Shown here one piece after another: positions 27,837-37,599 of a stretch of DNA of 64,000 bases (position 1 is its first letter; every line of letters begins with the position of its first letter). Position numbers and translations under genes: made by a program. The DNA comes from Bradyrhizobium sp. AZCC 1693 (GTDB lineage Bacteria > Pseudomonadota > Alphaproteobacteria > Rhizobiales > Xanthobacteraceae): positions 4,898,001-4,962,000 of the forward strand of contig NZ_JAZHSD010000001.1 of the NCBI RefSeq assembly GCF_036924745.1. The letters are read 5' to 3'. The notes under the pieces are model-generated. The model was not told the DNA's origin, ran no database searches, and saw nothing but the letters and a program-made list of their open reading frames with translations.

Positions 27837-28374
27837 GACCCGGATCGCCGTTCGGCTCATCGCCGTCGCCGCTCTGGCGGCGCTCACGGCCGGCTGTTTC
27901 CAGCCGATGTATGCCGAACGTAATGACGGCAAGCCCGGCCTGCGGGAAAAGCTGATGGGCGTGGAAGTCCCGCCGGTCGACAAGCCCAACGCTTCGCGCG
28001 AAGCCCGGATCCAGGTGGAGATCCGCAACGCGCTGGCGTTCAAGCTTTACGGCAACGCCACCGGCATGCCGCCGACCCATCGGCTGGTGCTGCGCTTTAG
28101 CACCACCCGCAACTCGCTCATGATCGATCCCGCCACCGCGCTGCCGTCGAGCGAAAATTACGGCATCGACGCGCAGTACAATCTGATCGACCTCGCCACC
28201 AACAAGTCGGTCATGACGGGCACGACCTTCTCGCGCGTGTCCTATGACATCCCCGGCCAGTTGCAGCGCTTCGCCCGCCAGCGTGCGTTCCGCGACGCCG
28301 AGGATCGCGCCGCCAACGAAATTGCCGAAAACATCCAGACCCGGCTGGCGTCGTTCTTCTACGCCGGCACCTGA
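27823..28374 (+). CDS. lptE: LPS-assembly lipoprotein LptE
   Basis: 183 residues. A lipoprotein signal peptide with lipobox LTAGCF (Cys at ~residue 26) is followed by QPMYAERN. The fold is weakly conserved, as is normal for LptE, but position after leuS and before holA, length and lipobox agree. LptE plugs the LptD barrel and helps insert lipopolysaccharide in the outer membrane. The start overlaps the leuS 3' end, implying translational coupling. Confidence 0.88.
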   Translation: MSLARTRIAVRLIAVAALAALTAGCFQPMYAERNDGKPGLREKLMGVEVPPVDKPNASREARIQVEIRNALAFKLYGNATGMPPTHRLVLRFSTTRNSLMIDPATALPSSENYGIDAQYNLIDLATNKSVMTGTTFSRVSYDIPGQLQRFARQRAFRDAEDRAANEIAENIQTRLASFFYAGT

Positions 28375-28379
28375 CGTTC

Positions 28380-28473
28380 CGTCATTCCGGGGCGTGCGAA
28401 GCACGAACCCGGAATCTCGCACAGCAACCTCTGGATTCCGGGTCCACGCGAAGACGCGTGTCCCGGAATGACG
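28380..28473. repeat. Dispersed palindromic element (CGTCATTCCGGGGC type), second copy
   Basis: Outer arms CGTCATTCCGGGGC and GTCCCGGAATGACG, inner arms GAACCCGGAATCTC and GGATTCCGGGTCC. It is the same family as 4627-4707 but with a looser centre. It begins six bases after the lptE stop and ends 17 bases before holA, so a palindrome sits inside a presumed operon. Confidence 0.85.
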
Positions 28474-28489
28474 CCAAGAAAGGTCTGTC

Positions 28490-29518
28490 GTGGTCGCGCT
28501 CCGCGGAAAAGACATCGACGCCTTTCTCGCCCGGCCTGATGCCGGCCGCCCCATCATCCTGCTCTATGGTCCGGATGCCGGTCTCGTCCGCGAGCGCGCC
28601 GACGCGTTAATTGCCTCGGCGGTTGACGATCCCAACGATCCCTTTTCGCTGGTGCGGCTCGATGGCGACGACCTGTCGGCCGAACCGTCGCGGCTGGTCG
28701 ATGAAGCCATGACGATCCCGATGTTCGGCGGCCGCCGCGCCATCCGGGTGCGCGCCGGCTCTCGCAGTTTCGCCAGCGGCGTCGATACGCTGGCCGATTC
28801 GCCGGTGAAGGATTGCCGTATCGTGATCGAGGCCGGCGAGCTGCGGCCGGAATCGCCGCTGCGCAAGGCCTGCGAGCGCGCCAAGACCGCGGTCGCTATC
28901 GCCTGCTATCCCGACACCGAGCGCGACCTTGCCCGATTGATCGACGAGGAATTGCGGACTTCCAATCTGCGCCTCGCCGCAGACGCCCGCGCCGTCCTGA
29001 TGTCATTGCTCGGCGGCGACCGCCAGGCCTCGCGCAACGAGCTGCGCAAGCTTGCGCTCTATGCCCACGGCAAGGGCGAGATCGCCCTCGACGACGTCAT
29101 GACCGTCGTCTCCGACGCGTCCGAGCTGAAGCTAGACCCGATCGTGGACGGCGCTTTTGCCGGCAGGCCGGACCTGGTCGAAAGCGAATTTGCCAAAGCC
29201 ATGGTCGCCGGCACCTATCCCGGCGTCATCATCTCCGCCGCGCAGCGCCAGGCGGCATGGCTGCACAAATCGGCGCTCGCGGTGGCCGAAGGCACCCCCG
29301 TCTCGACCTTGCTCGAAAGCGGCTATCCGCGCCTGCATTTCTCCCGCAAGGGCGCCGTCGAAATCGCGCTGCGCAATTTCAGCGTAACGCGACTCGCCGC
29401 CATCATCGATCAGCTCGGAACGGCCGCGCTCGACATGCGCAAACAAGCCTCGCTGGCGTCAGCGATCGGGCTACGGACGTTGCTGTCGATTGCCGCGAAC
29501 GCGAAGCGGCGGGGGTGA
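28490..29518 (+). CDS. holA: DNA polymerase III subunit delta
   Basis: 342 residues, starting at GTG (VALRGKDIDAFLARPDAG). Features of the clamp-loader delta subunit: IILLYGPDAGLVRERADALI in the first 40 residues, FGGRRAIRVRAG, the mid-domain LIDEELRTSNLRLAADARA, and the C-terminal helical collar with WLHKSALAVAEGTPV and RLHFSRK. Delta opens the beta clamp ring during loading. Third gene of the leuS-lptE-holA cluster. Confidence 0.93.
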   Translation: MVALRGKDIDAFLARPDAGRPIILLYGPDAGLVRERADALIASAVDDPNDPFSLVRLDGDDLSAEPSRLVDEAMTIPMFGGRRAIRVRAGSRSFASGVDTLADSPVKDCRIVIEAGELRPESPLRKACERAKTAVAIACYPDTERDLARLIDEELRTSNLRLAADARAVLMSLLGGDRQASRNELRKLALYAHGKGEIALDDVMTVVSDASELKLDPIVDGAFAGRPDLVESEFAKAMVAGTYPGVIISAAQRQAAWLHKSALAVAEGTPVSTLLESGYPRLHFSRKGAVEIALRNFSVTRLAAIIDQLGTAALDMRKQASLASAIGLRTLLSIAANAKRRG

Positions 29519-29530
29519 GGACGATGTTTC

Positions 29531-29694
29531 TCTCCTCTCCCTCGCCCCGCGCTTGCGGGGTCGAGACGAGCGAAGCTCGCTCTTAGAGGGTTGGGGTGAG
29601 GGGCTGCTTCCGCGAGTCCCGAACGACGCGAGACCTGTACCCCCTCACCCGGATTGCTTCGCAATCCGACCTCTCCCCGCAAGCGGGGCGAGGT
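29531..29694. repeat. Compound intergenic repeat with CCCCGC-stem hairpins
   Basis: Lies between the convergent holA and parB genes. It contains the hairpin GCCCCGCGCTTGCGGGG (left), a central GAGCGAAGCTCGCTC palindrome, GGATTGCTTCGCAATCC and CCCCGCAAGCGGGGC (right). The outer blocks are roughly complementary (CTCTCCCTCGCCCCGC against GCGGGGCGAGG). It resembles repeats common in Bradyrhizobium intergenic DNA and could act as a bidirectional terminator. Confidence 0.7.
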
Positions 29695-29712
29695 CAAGAA
29701 GCGCTGCATTTC

Positions 29713-30597
29713 CTAGCCCCCCTTCGCCAGCCGCCGCATTACTTCGTCGAGCTGTTCGAGATTGCGATAGCTGATCTGGACGGTGCCGCCGGGGTCGCGG
29801 TGGTTGACGGTCACGGTGAGACCGAGGGCATCGCTGACGCGCTTCTCCAGCGCAATCGTGTCGGGATCTTTTGTCTTGCCGCCCGCGGCCCGCGCCTTTT
29901 GCGGCTTGCGTTCAGGGACGCCCTCCTCATGCGCCAGCGCCTCAGTCTGGCGGACGTTCAACCCCTCCTCGACAATGCGCTTCGCCGCGGCCAGCGGATC
30001 GGGCACGCCGATCAGCGCGCGGGCGTGGCCTGCCGACAATTGGCCGTTGGAAATAAAGGCTTGCACCTCCGCCGGTAGCTTCGTCAGCCGCATCATATTG
30101 GCGACATGGCTGCGGCTCTTGCCGACGTCCTTCGCGATCTCTTCCTGGCTGCGTTTGAACTCGTCGGCGAGCGCATGATAACCCTGCGCCTCTTCCATCG
30201 GGTTCAGATCTTCCCGCTGCACGTTCTCGATGATCATGATCTCGAGCGCGTCACTGTCGCTGACATCGATCGGAACGATCGGGACTTCGTGCAGGCTGGC
30301 GAGTTGCGCGGCACGCCAACGGCGTTCACCGGCGATGATCTCGTAGCGATCCTGCGCACCCTTTACCGGCCGCACCACGATTGGCTGGATCACGCCATGC
30401 TGCTTGACCGAATCGGCGAGCTCGCCGAGCTCGGCATCAGAAAAGGTCCGGCGCGGGTTACGCGGATTCGGTTTCAAAAATTCGATCGGCACCTTGCGCT
30501 GGTTGCGCGGCCGGTCGACATGCGCGGCCTCGCCGCCGACATCTCCGATCAGACTTGCGAGACCACGACCCAGTCGCGAACGCGTTTCGTCGGCCAT
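29713..30597 (-). CDS. parB: Chromosome partitioning protein ParB
   Basis: 294 residues. The N-terminal RSRLGRGLASLIGD is the ParA-contact segment. The CTP-binding/clamp region holds IVVRPVKGAQDRYEIIAGERRW and IIENVQREDLNPMEEAQGY, followed by the helix-turn-helix (SQEEIAKDVGKSRSHVANMMR). The C-terminus dimerises. ParB loads at parS and slides as a CTP-dependent clamp. The ATG at 30597 is preferred over the GTG at 30621 because a GGGAG ribosome site lies nine bases upstream. parA lies 146 bases upstream on the same strand. Confidence 0.96.
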   Translation of the reverse strand: MADETRSRLGRGLASLIGDVGGEAAHVDRPRNQRKVPIEFLKPNPRNPRRTFSDAELGELADSVKQHGVIQPIVVRPVKGAQDRYEIIAGERRWRAAQLASLHEVPIVPIDVSDSDALEIMIIENVQREDLNPMEEAQGYHALADEFKRSQEEIAKDVGKSRSHVANMMRLTKLPAEVQAFISNGQLSAGHARALIGVPDPLAAAKRIVEEGLNVRQTEALAHEEGVPERKPQKARAAGGKTKDPDTIALEKRVSDALGLTVTVNHRDPGGTVQISYRNLEQLDEVMRRLAKGG

Positions 30598-30652
30598 CGC
30601 CGCCAACTCCCTAGGATTCACTTACGCTACTCCGGAACAGAATTCGGTTGAC

Positions 30653-30738
30653 CGTAGGGTGGGCAAAGCGAAGCGTGCCCACCGATTTTCGCGACAGATC
30701 ATGGTGGGCAAGGCGAAGACGCCTTTGCCCACCCTACG
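30653..30738. repeat. GTAGGGTGGGC palindrome between parA and parB
   Basis: CGTAGGGTGGGCAAAG at the left and CTTTGCCCACCCTACG at the right are exact complements, with shorter copies (GGTGGGCAAGGCGAAG, GCGTGCCCACC) inside. The element occupies most of the 146-base gap between parA and parB. It belongs to a widespread class of intergenic repeats; here it could uncouple expression of the two genes. Confidence 0.8.
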
Positions 30739-30743
30739 CCCGA

Positions 30744-31595
30744 CTAATGCGTCCTCAGCTCACGCTCGCGCTGGATCACTTCCGTCGCAAGCTTCAGATA
30801 GGCTTCGCTGCCGACGCATTTGAGGTCGTAGACCAGCACCGGCTTGCCGTAGGACGGCGCCTCGGAGATGCGCACGTTGCGCGGGATCATGGTGTCGTAG
30901 ACCTTGCCGCCCATGAACTGCCGCACGTCGGCGACGACCTGGTTCGACAGATTGTTGCGGGAGTCGAACATGGTCAGCACGATGCCGTGGATCGACAGGT
31001 TCGGATTGAGCGTCGAGCGCACCTGCTCCACCGTCTGCAGCAATTGCGAAAGACCTTCGAGCGCGAAGAACTCGCATTGCAGCGGCACCAGGATCGCGTC
31101 CGACGCCGCCATCGCGTTGACGGTGAGGAGGTTGAGCGACGGCGGGCAATCGATCAGCACATAGGTGTACTCGGTTTCCGGCGCCGCGTTCTTGTTCAGC
31201 GCGGCGATCGCATCGCGCAGGCGGAAGGCGCGGCCGGGCGTCGTGCCGAGTTCGAGCTCGAGGCCCGACAGGTCCATCGTCGACGAGGCGATGTGCAGCC
31301 GCGGCACCGCAGTGGCAACCACGGCGTCGCGCAGCGGCGCTTCGCCGATCAGCACGTCGTAGGTCGAGCAGTTGCGATTGCGGCGGTCGATGCCGAGACC
31401 CGTGGAGGCGTTGCCTTGCGGATCGAGGTCGACGATCAGCACGCGCTCGCCAATTGCCGCGAGCGCGGTGCCCAGATTGATCGCTGTGGTGGTCTTGCCG
31501 ACGCCGCCCTTTTGATTGGCCAACGACAGGATGCGTGGATGGGGTGGCGGAGTGGGTTCTCTATCCTCTTGATATAACTCGTCTAATTCGCTCAT
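30744..31595 (-). CDS. parA: Chromosome partitioning ATPase ParA
   Basis: 283 residues. Deviant Walker A LANQKGGVGKTTTAINLG (~25-42), Walker A' IVDLDPQGNASTG, and Walker B YVLIDCPPSLNLLT. It forms a gradient on the nucleoid and moves ParB-parS complexes. The start overlaps the rsmG stop by four bases (ATGA), so the two are translationally coupled in the order rsmG-parA-parB, the conserved gidA-gidB-parA-parB cluster. Confidence 0.97.
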   Translation of the reverse strand: MSELDELYQEDREPTPPPHPRILSLANQKGGVGKTTTAINLGTALAAIGERVLIVDLDPQGNASTGLGIDRRNRNCSTYDVLIGEAPLRDAVVATAVPRLHIASSTMDLSGLELELGTTPGRAFRLRDAIAALNKNAAPETEYTYVLIDCPPSLNLLTVNAMAASDAILVPLQCEFFALEGLSQLLQTVEQVRSTLNPNLSIHGIVLTMFDSRNNLSNQVVADVRQFMGGKVYDTMIPRNVRISEAPSYGKPVLVYDLKCVGSEAYLKLATEVIQRERELRTH

Positions 31596-32290
31596 GCCCG
31601 ATCGCCATGTGTGATCGCGGAGGGGTTGCGCCGCTCGATCCGATCGAGTTCGACGATCCAGCCGTGCCCGCCCGTGCGGCTGGAATGGAGTCGCGGTTCA
31701 ATATTCCAATATTTAGTAGCCTCGGTCAATTCAGCTTCTACATCTTGGCCTTTGAGAAACAAAGCTTTTGCGCCTTCTTTCACAAACGGTTCCGCAAAAC
31801 CGACAAGCTGATGTAACGGAGCCAGTGCCCGCGCAGTGACGCAATCGACGCGACTGCCAATTCTATCCACACTATCCCCGATTCCCGCCAAATGCACGGT
31901 GGCAGCCGCAGAAGTTATGCGCACCGCCTCGCGCAGGAAGGCCGCCTTCTTGGCGTTGCGCTCGACCAAATGGACGTTGGCCCCCGGCGTCTCTGCCAGC
32001 GCGCAAGCCAACACCACGCCCGGGAAGCCGCCGCCGCTGCCAAGATCGACCCAGATCCTCGCCGTCGGCGCCAGGTCCAGCAGCTGCAGCGAATCGGCGA
32101 CGTGTCGAGTCCAGAGATGCGGAAGCGTCGACGGCGCCACAAGATTTGTCTTGGCCTGCCACTCCACCAATAACGCTGTATAGCGGTCCAGTCGTGCTTC
32201 CGTTTCACGCGAAACGGGGGTGAGGGCCAAGGCCGCCGATCTATCGGATGGCAAGATCGGAGAGGCGTCTTGGACGGCGACTTTCGCCAT
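31592..32290 (-). CDS. rsmG: 16S rRNA (guanine-527-N7) methyltransferase RsmG
   Basis: 232 residues. SAM-binding motif WVDLGSGGGFPGVVLA (~82-97), N-terminal helix LLVEWQAKTNLVAPST, and NAKKAAFLREAVR. It methylates G527 of 16S rRNA; loss gives low-level streptomycin resistance. Also called gidB. A near-perfect parS lies inside the coding sequence at the VSRET codons (32201-32216). The C-terminus is somewhat longer than average. Confidence 0.95.
   Translation of the reverse strand: MAKVAVQDASPILPSDRSAALALTPVSRETEARLDRYTALLVEWQAKTNLVAPSTLPHLWTRHVADSLQLLDLAPTARIWVDLGSGGGFPGVVLACALAETPGANVHLVERNAKKAAFLREAVRITSAAATVHLAGIGDSVDRIGSRVDCVTARALAPLHQLVGFAEPFVKEGAKALFLKGQDVEAELTEATKYWNIEPRLHSSRTGGHGWIVELDRIERRNPSAITHGDRA
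32201..32216. promoter_or_regulatory. parS-like site inside rsmG
   Basis: CGTTTCACGCGAAACG: a perfect palindrome differing from the parS consensus (TGTTTCACGTGAAACA) in the central pair and the outermost bases. It encodes VSRET in the rsmG frame. ParB tolerates such changes in several bacteria, so weak binding is plausible. Confidence 0.6.
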
Positions 32291-32408
32291 GGGGGGTCTC
32301 GCTGAGCGTCATCTTCGGGCAATCGATGGGTGGAGCGACGCGATACCTATCAGCCAGGGCATGCCGGCATCGATGGCTATCGCTTCGCCCCACCCATGCT
32401 ACATCAAC

Positions 32409-32422
32409 GTTTCACGTGAAAC
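32409..32422. promoter_or_regulatory. parS centromere site (rsmG-mnmG intergenic)
   Basis: GTTTCACGTGAAAC, the full 14-base parS core, just downstream of the mnmG stop and upstream of rsmG. ParB binding site for origin segregation. Confidence 0.93.
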
Positions 32423-32428
32423 AGATTC

Positions 32429-34312
32429 TTAACCCGTCGCCTTCGAAGTCTTCCGCCGCGCTTCCCTTCGGAGATAGGCCGCGAGAATTCCCAGCGCCGC
32501 CGGCGTCAAACCATCGAGCCGGCCCGCCTGCCCGACGGTCCGCGGCCGCGCCGCCTCGAGTTTGGAGCGTGCCTCGTTAGAGAGCCCGGGGACATCCGCG
32601 TAGTCGATATCGGTCAGGACCAGGCCCTCGTCGCGCCGGAAGGCATCGACGTCGGCGGTCTGGCGCTTGAGATAGACATCGTATTTGGCGTCGATCTCGA
32701 GATGCACGGCGATCGTCGGATCAATGGCCGAGAGCTCCGGCCAGATGCCGCGCAGCCCATCCCATTCGATATCGGGATAGGCCAGCAACTCAAACGCCGA
32801 ACGCCGATGGCCATCCCGGTTGAGAGCCAGACCATGCCTGGCTGCTGCGTTGGGAGTCATCGTCAGCGACTTCGCCAATGCCTTGGCCGCAGCCAGCGCG
32901 GCCATCTTATCGCGATGGCGCTCTGAGCGCGCCTGCCCGACGCAGCCCAAGGCGATCCCCTTGTCGGTCAGGCGCTGGTCGGCATTGTCCGCCCGCAAGG
33001 TCAGGCGATACTCCGCCCGCGAGGTGAACATCCGGTACGGCTCGGTGATCCCGCGGGTCACGAGATCGTCGATCATCACGCCGAGATAGCCGTCTGCCCG
33101 ATCGAACACGATCGGGTCGGCGCCTCCGGCTGCCAATGCCGCGTTCAGGCCGGCAACAATTCCCTGCGCCGCCGCCTCTTCATATCCCGTCGTGCCGTTG
33201 ATCTGCCCGGCAAGGAAGAGGCCCGGCAGGCGCCTGGTCTGCAGCGTCGGTTCCAGTTCGCGGGGATCGACATGGTCATATTCGATGGCATAGCCCGGCC
33301 GGACCATCTTCACTCGCTCAAGCCCAGGAATGGTCGCGAGGATCGCGAGCTGAACCTCCTCCGGCAGCGAGGTCGAGATGCCGTTGGGATAGACGGTGGA
33401 GTCGTCGAGCCCTTCCGGCTCCAGGAAGATCTGGTGGCCGTCGCGATCGCCGAACCGGACGATCTTGTCCTCGATCGAGGGACAGTAGCGCGGACCGCTG
33501 CTCTTGATCTGGCCCGAGTACATCGGCGAACGGTGCACGTTGGCCCGGATCACCTCATGGGTGGCCGAGGTCGTCCGGGTGATCCCGCACTGGATCTGCG
33601 GCGTCGTGATCTGGTCGGTCATGACCGAGAACGGCTCAGGCGGATCGTCGCCGGGCTGCATTTCGACCGCGGACCAGTCGATGGTCGAGCCATCGAGCCG
33701 CGGCGGCGTGCCGGTCTTCAATCGGCCGAGCGTAAAGCCGACCCTCTCGAAGGAAGCCGAAAGCCCCATTGCCGGCGCCTCCCCGACCCGTCCGGCCGGC
33801 CAGTTCTTTTCGCCGAGATGGATGAGTCCCCGCAGGAAGGTCCCGGTCGTGATGACTACGGCACCGGCGGTGAGCTCCCGGCCCTCGCCCAAACGAATTC
33901 CGGTGACCCGGCCGTTCGCGACGATCAGCTCATCCGCCTCGCCCTCGATCACGCTGAGATTGTTGGTCTCCCGAACCGCGGCCTGCATGGCGGCGGCGTA
34001 GAGCTTGCGGTCCGCTTGGGCCCGCGGTCCGCGGACGGCCGGACCCTTGCGGCGGTTCAACATCCGAAACTGGATCCCGCCGGCATCGGCTACCCGGCCC
34101 ATGAGACCGTCCAGGGCATCGACCTCGCGGACCAGATGGCCCTTGCCGAGTCCGCCGATGGCGGGATTGCAGGACATCGCTCCCACGGTCGCAAAGCGGT
34201 GCGTCACTAGCGCGGTTTTTTCACCCATCCGCGCAGCCGCACTCGCAGCCTCGCAGCCGGCATGGCCGCCACCGATGACGATGACATCGAAAGAATCCGC
34301 TCGGGAAATCAT
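32429..34312 (-). CDS. mnmG: tRNA U34 carboxymethylaminomethyl-modifying enzyme MnmG
   Basis: 627 residues, standard length. FAD-binding N-terminus [21 protein letters not shown] (core [10 protein letters not shown]), the family motifs [24 protein letters not shown] (in part), [20 protein letters not shown] (in part), [11 protein letters not shown], and the C-terminal helices with [20 protein letters not shown]. With MnmE it installs the cmnm5 group on wobble uridine of tRNAs. Also called gidA. The two partners are adjacent here, with two parS sites between them. Confidence 0.97.
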   Translation of the reverse strand: MISRADSFDVIVIGGGHAGCEAASAAARMGEKTALVTHRFATVGAMSCNPAIGGLGKGHLVREVDALDGLMGRVADAGGIQFRMLNRRKGPAVRGPRAQADRKLYAAAMQAAVRETNNLSVIEGEADELIVANGRVTGIRLGEGRELTAGAVVITTGTFLRGLIHLGEKNWPAGRVGEAPAMGLSASFERVGFTLGRLKTGTPPRLDGSTIDWSAVEMQPGDDPPEPFSVMTDQITTPQIQCGITRTTSATHEVIRANVHRSPMYSGQIKSSGPRYCPSIEDKIVRFGDRDGHQIFLEPEGLDDSTVYPNGISTSLPEEVQLAILATIPGLERVKMVRPGYAIEYDHVDPRELEPTLQTRRLPGLFLAGQINGTTGYEEAAAQGIVAGLNAALAAGGADPIVFDRADGYLGVMIDDLVTRGITEPYRMFTSRAEYRLTLRADNADQRLTDKGIALGCVGQARSERHRDKMAALAAAKALAKSLTMTPNAAARHGLALNRDGHRRSAFELLAYPDIEWDGLRGIWPELSAIDPTIAVHLEIDAKYDVYLKRQTADVDAFRRDEGLVLTDIDYADVPGLSNEARSKLEAARPRTVGQAGRLDGLTPAALGILAAYLRREARRKTSKATG

Positions 34313-34365
34313 GCGGCGACTTCTATCTCGGAGTTCAAAAACGCGGAAGGAGAAATTGCCAAGGT

Positions 34366-34381
34366 TGTTTCACGTGAAACA
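34366..34381. promoter_or_regulatory. parS centromere site A (mnmG-mnmE intergenic)
   Basis: TGTTTCACGTGAAACA, an exact 16-base consensus parS, in the 129-base gap between mnmE and mnmG, 38 bases centre to centre from a second copy. Confidence 0.95.
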
Positions 34382-34403
34382 GCGGAGCCCGGAATCGACC
34401 GAA

Positions 34404-34419
34404 TGTTTCACGTGAAACA
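34404..34419. promoter_or_regulatory. parS centromere site B (mnmG-mnmE intergenic)
   Basis: TGTTTCACGTGAAACA, a second exact consensus parS 22 bases after the first. Paired sites this close may help nucleate ParB loading. Confidence 0.95.
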
Positions 34420-34441
34420 GGCGGCCATGGTTAAGGAAGTA

Positions 34442-35779
34442 TTACTTACCTACACAGAACTCGCGGAAGATGACGTCGAGAATGTCCTCGACGTCCACAC
34501 GTCCGAGCAGCCTTCCCACAGAGTGTGCCGCCAATCGAAGTTCTTCCGCCGCCAGCTCCTCCCCCTGCCCGACCACCGCGACACTGCAGCGAAGCGAAGT
34601 CGCCGTCTCCTGCAAGAGTTTCCGTTGCCGGGTTCGGCTGATCAGTCCGCCCTCGGTACCGCCAAAGTAGTGCTGGGCGAAATCGACCAATGCCGCGATC
34701 AGCTCCGGCACGCCATCGCCGCGGCTCGCCGAAATCTCGAAGCTCCCAAGGCCCGGCGTCCCAGCCTCGGCCAATGGCCGACCCGTTCCTTCGAGATCGA
34801 TCTTGTTTCGCACCTTCCAGATCGGCGCGGCCCCACCGTGATCGATCGTCATCTGCGGCGAGTCGGAAAGCCACAATACGAGATCAGCATCCGCCGCGCG
34901 GGCCCGGGCACGACGGACGCCCTCCTGCTCGACCGGATCGTCGGTCTCGCGGATGCCCGCGGTATCGATCACCGTCACCGGGTAGCCGTCGAGATCGAGC
35001 TGCACCTCGATGACGTCGCGCGTGGTGCCGGCGTGCGGCGAGACGATCGCAACTTCACGGCGCGCGAGTTGATTCATCAGCGTCGACTTGCCGACATTCG
35101 GCGGCCCGGCGATCGCGACGACGAGACCATCGCGAAGCCGCTCGCCCCGCCCCTGCTCCGCAAGGACTTCCTCGATCTCAGCCAGCAGCGCTTTGACCTT
35201 CGCCAGCGCCGGTGCGATCAATTCCGCCGGCACGTCGCCCTCGTCCGAAAAATCAATCCCGGCCTCGATCAAGGCTGACGCCTCGATGATCCGCGCGCGC
35301 CAATCGCGCGCCTTGTCGCCGAGCAGTCCTTTTAACTGGCGCAGCGCCTGGCGCCGCTGCCGATCGGTGTCGGCATGGATGAGATCGTCGAGACCTTCGG
35401 CTTCCGTCAGATCGAGCTTGCCGTTCTCGAACGCGCGCCGGGTAAATTCGCCAGGCTCGGCCGGGCGAACCTCTTCGAATGCGGACAGCGCCGCGAACAA
35501 GGCCGCCAGCACCGCGCGTCCGCCATGGACGTGAAATTCCGCGACGTCTTCCCCAGTCGCGCTGGCCGGACCGGGAAACCACAACACCACCGCATCGTCG
35601 ATCGGCCGCTGGCCGACATCCCTCAGCAGCGCGCGGGCGGCCGTTCGCGGCGATGGCAATTTGCCAGCCAGCGCGGTGAGCACTTTCCCAGCCTGCGAAC
35701 CCGAGACGCGCACCAACGCGATCGCACTCGGTGGCCGGCCCGACGACAATGCAAAGATGGTCTGATCCCGCGGATGCAT
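34442..35779 (-). CDS. mnmE: tRNA modification GTPase MnmE
   Basis: 445 residues. N-terminal tetrahydrofolate-binding domain ([35 protein letters not shown]), central helices, and an inserted GTPase domain with G1 [14 protein letters not shown] (~225), G3 [10 protein letters not shown] and G4 NKID. The C-terminus ends [14 protein letters not shown], keeping the family's catalytic Cys. MnmE acts with MnmG on U34 of tRNAs. Also called trmE. The start is the ATG preceding [13 protein letters not shown]. Confidence 0.97.
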   Translation of the reverse strand: MHPRDQTIFALSSGRPPSAIALVRVSGSQAGKVLTALAGKLPSPRTAARALLRDVGQRPIDDAVVLWFPGPASATGEDVAEFHVHGGRAVLAALFAALSAFEEVRPAEPGEFTRRAFENGKLDLTEAEGLDDLIHADTDRQRRQALRQLKGLLGDKARDWRARIIEASALIEAGIDFSDEGDVPAELIAPALAKVKALLAEIEEVLAEQGRGERLRDGLVVAIAGPPNVGKSTLMNQLARREVAIVSPHAGTTRDVIEVQLDLDGYPVTVIDTAGIRETDDPVEQEGVRRARARAADADLVLWLSDSPQMTIDHGGAAPIWKVRNKIDLEGTGRPLAEAGTPGLGSFEISASRGDGVPELIAALVDFAQHYFGGTEGGLISRTRQRKLLQETATSLRCSVAVVGQGEELAAEELRLAAHSVGRLLGRVDVEDILDVIFREFCVGK

Positions 35780-35930
35780 GGCCTATTTGTGCGGGCGGTT
35801 TTGAAAAGGCAACGCGATTCGATTCGGGGCTGAACGCGCGGGCGATACATCCGGTCTATCGCGGATAAGTGCGGCAAAGAATGCTACAAAATCCGGAGAG
35901 CGCCCTCCCCCCAGACACCCTGATCCAAAT

Positions 35931-35975
35931 AAATATAATAAAATTCAATGTGTTATATAGTTAACCAAACTATAA
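35931..35975. other. AT-rich island between rho and mnmE
   Basis: In the 297-base gap upstream of mnmE, a roughly 45-base stretch is about 80 per cent A+T in otherwise GC-rich DNA (ATAAATATAATAAAATTCAA, then TTATATAGTTAACC). It ends in an inverted repeat TATAGTT-N5-AACTATA at 35956-35974. It may be an UP element or promoter for the mnmE-mnmG-rsmG-parAB run. No ORF is seen; the rest of the gap holds the rho terminator. Confidence 0.6.
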
Positions 35976-36022
35976 CGCCGATTTTTCGATGCTGTATTCG
36001 CATTGCAGCGACGGCCGGTATG

Positions 36023-36052
36023 AAAAAGGCGCCCCGCTTCCCGCGAGGCGCC
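36023..36052 (-). terminator. Rho-independent terminator after rho
   Basis: On the minus strand GGCGCCTCGCGGGAAGCGGG pairs back into GCGCC and is followed by TTTTTC. The stem has about ten pairs with one bulged base. It lies 25 bases beyond the rho stop codon. Confidence 0.88.
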
Positions 36053-36076
36053 CTCCTCCAAACCTGACCTGACGGA

Positions 36077-37342
36077 TCAGGTGTTCATGGAATCGAAGAA
36101 CTCCGAGTTGTTCTTGGTGTTACGGAGCTTATCGAGCAGGAAGTCGATCGCGTCCATCGTGCCCATCGGATTGAGGATCCGGCGCAGCACGTACATCTTC
36201 TTCAGGAGCTGCGGATCGGTGATCAGCTCTTCCTTGCGGGTGCCGGAGCGCGAGATGTCGATCGCCGGGAAGGTCCGCTTGTCCGAGACCTTGCGGTCGA
36301 GGATCAGTTCGGAGTTACCGGTGCCCTTGAATTCTTCGAAGATCACTTCGTCCATTCGGCTGCCGGTATCGACCAGCGCGGTCGCGATGATCGTGAGCGA
36401 ACCGCCCTCCTCGATGTTGCGCGCGGCGCCGAAGAATCGCTTTGGCCGCTGCAGCGCGTTGGCATCGACGCCGCCGGTCAGCACCTTGCCGGATGACGGC
36501 ACCACGGTGTTGTAGGCGCGGCCCAGACGCGTGATCGAGTCGAGCAGGATCACGACGTCGCGGCCGTGCTCGACGAGCCGCTTGGCTTTCTCGATCACCA
36601 TCTCGGCGACCTGGACGTGACGCACGGCGGGTTCGTCGAACGTGGACGACACCACCTCGCCCTTCACCGAGCGCTGCATGTCCGTGACTTCTTCCGGACG
36701 TTCGTCGATCAGCAGAACGATCAGGTAGCATTCCGGATGATTGGCGGTGATGGAGTGCGCGATGTTCTGCATCAGCACGGTTTTGCCGGTGCGCGGCGGC
36801 GCCACGATCAGGGCGCGCTGGCCCTTGCCGATCGGCGCGACAATGTCGATCACCCTTGCAGAAAGGTCTTTTCGCGTCGGGTCCTCGAGCTCGAGGCGGA
36901 AGCGCTGGTCCGGAAACAGCGGGGTCAGGTTGTCGAAATTGACCTTGTGCTTGGACTTTTCCGGATCTTCGAAATTGAGCGTGTTGACCTTGAGCAGTGC
37001 GAAATAGCGTTCGCCTTCTTTCGGGCTGCGGATGTGGCCTTCGATGGTGTCGCCGGTGCGAAGGCCGAAGCGGCGGATCTGCGACGGCGAGACGTAGATG
37101 TCGTCAGGGCCGGGCAGGTAGTTGGCGTCGGGCGAACGCAGAAAGCCGAAGCCGTCGGAGAGAACCTCGACGACGCCTTCGCCGATAATGTCGATTTCCT
37201 GAATCGCGAGCTGCTTGAGAATCGCGAACATCAGCTCCTGCTTGCGCATGGTGCTGGCATTTTCGACCCCGTTCTCTTCCGCGAACGAGACGAGCTCGGC
37301 CGGCGTTTTCGATTTGAGGTCCTGGAGTTTCATTTCCCGCAT
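36077..37342 (-). CDS. rho: Transcription termination factor Rho
   Basis: 421 residues. RNA-binding N-terminus ([20 protein letters not shown]; cold-shock part [22 protein letters not shown]), Walker [15 protein letters not shown] (~180), Walker [17 protein letters not shown], and the Q/R-loops. It is a hexameric helicase ending untranslated transcripts. The ATG at 37342 (MREMKL) fits related rhizobial proteins better than the one at 37333. The 250 or so bases upstream to hemJ contain nothing I recognise. Confidence 0.97.
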   Translation of the reverse strand: MREMKLQDLKSKTPAELVSFAEENGVENASTMRKQELMFAILKQLAIQEIDIIGEGVVEVLSDGFGFLRSPDANYLPGPDDIYVSPSQIRRFGLRTGDTIEGHIRSPKEGERYFALLKVNTLNFEDPEKSKHKVNFDNLTPLFPDQRFRLELEDPTRKDLSARVIDIVAPIGKGQRALIVAPPRTGKTVLMQNIAHSITANHPECYLIVLLIDERPEEVTDMQRSVKGEVVSSTFDEPAVRHVQVAEMVIEKAKRLVEHGRDVVILLDSITRLGRAYNTVVPSSGKVLTGGVDANALQRPKRFFGAARNIEEGGSLTIIATALVDTGSRMDEVIFEEFKGTGNSELILDRKVSDKRTFPAIDISRSGTRKEELITDPQLLKKMYVLRRILNPMGTMDAIDFLLDKLRNTKNNSEFFDSMNT

Positions 37343-37599
37343 TGGGGTGTCCTGTGGAGTGTTCTTTAGGGAAGGGGTGCGAGGTGGCTTGGAGAAAAAG
37401 CGGACACGAAAAATGGAAGGTCCGCAGGTCTAAGCAAGGAAAGCGCCGGTGAGGCTTCAAACCTGATGCGGCGGCCGGTCCCTTGAAGAAACCGGAACGT
37501 AACCGCATCCGCCTGCGTGGGGTGGGATTTCGACAATATAGAAAATCGGTCGGCGCTTCGCAAGCAGGAGAGAAAGCGCCGAATCGAAGAAAGCTGAGG

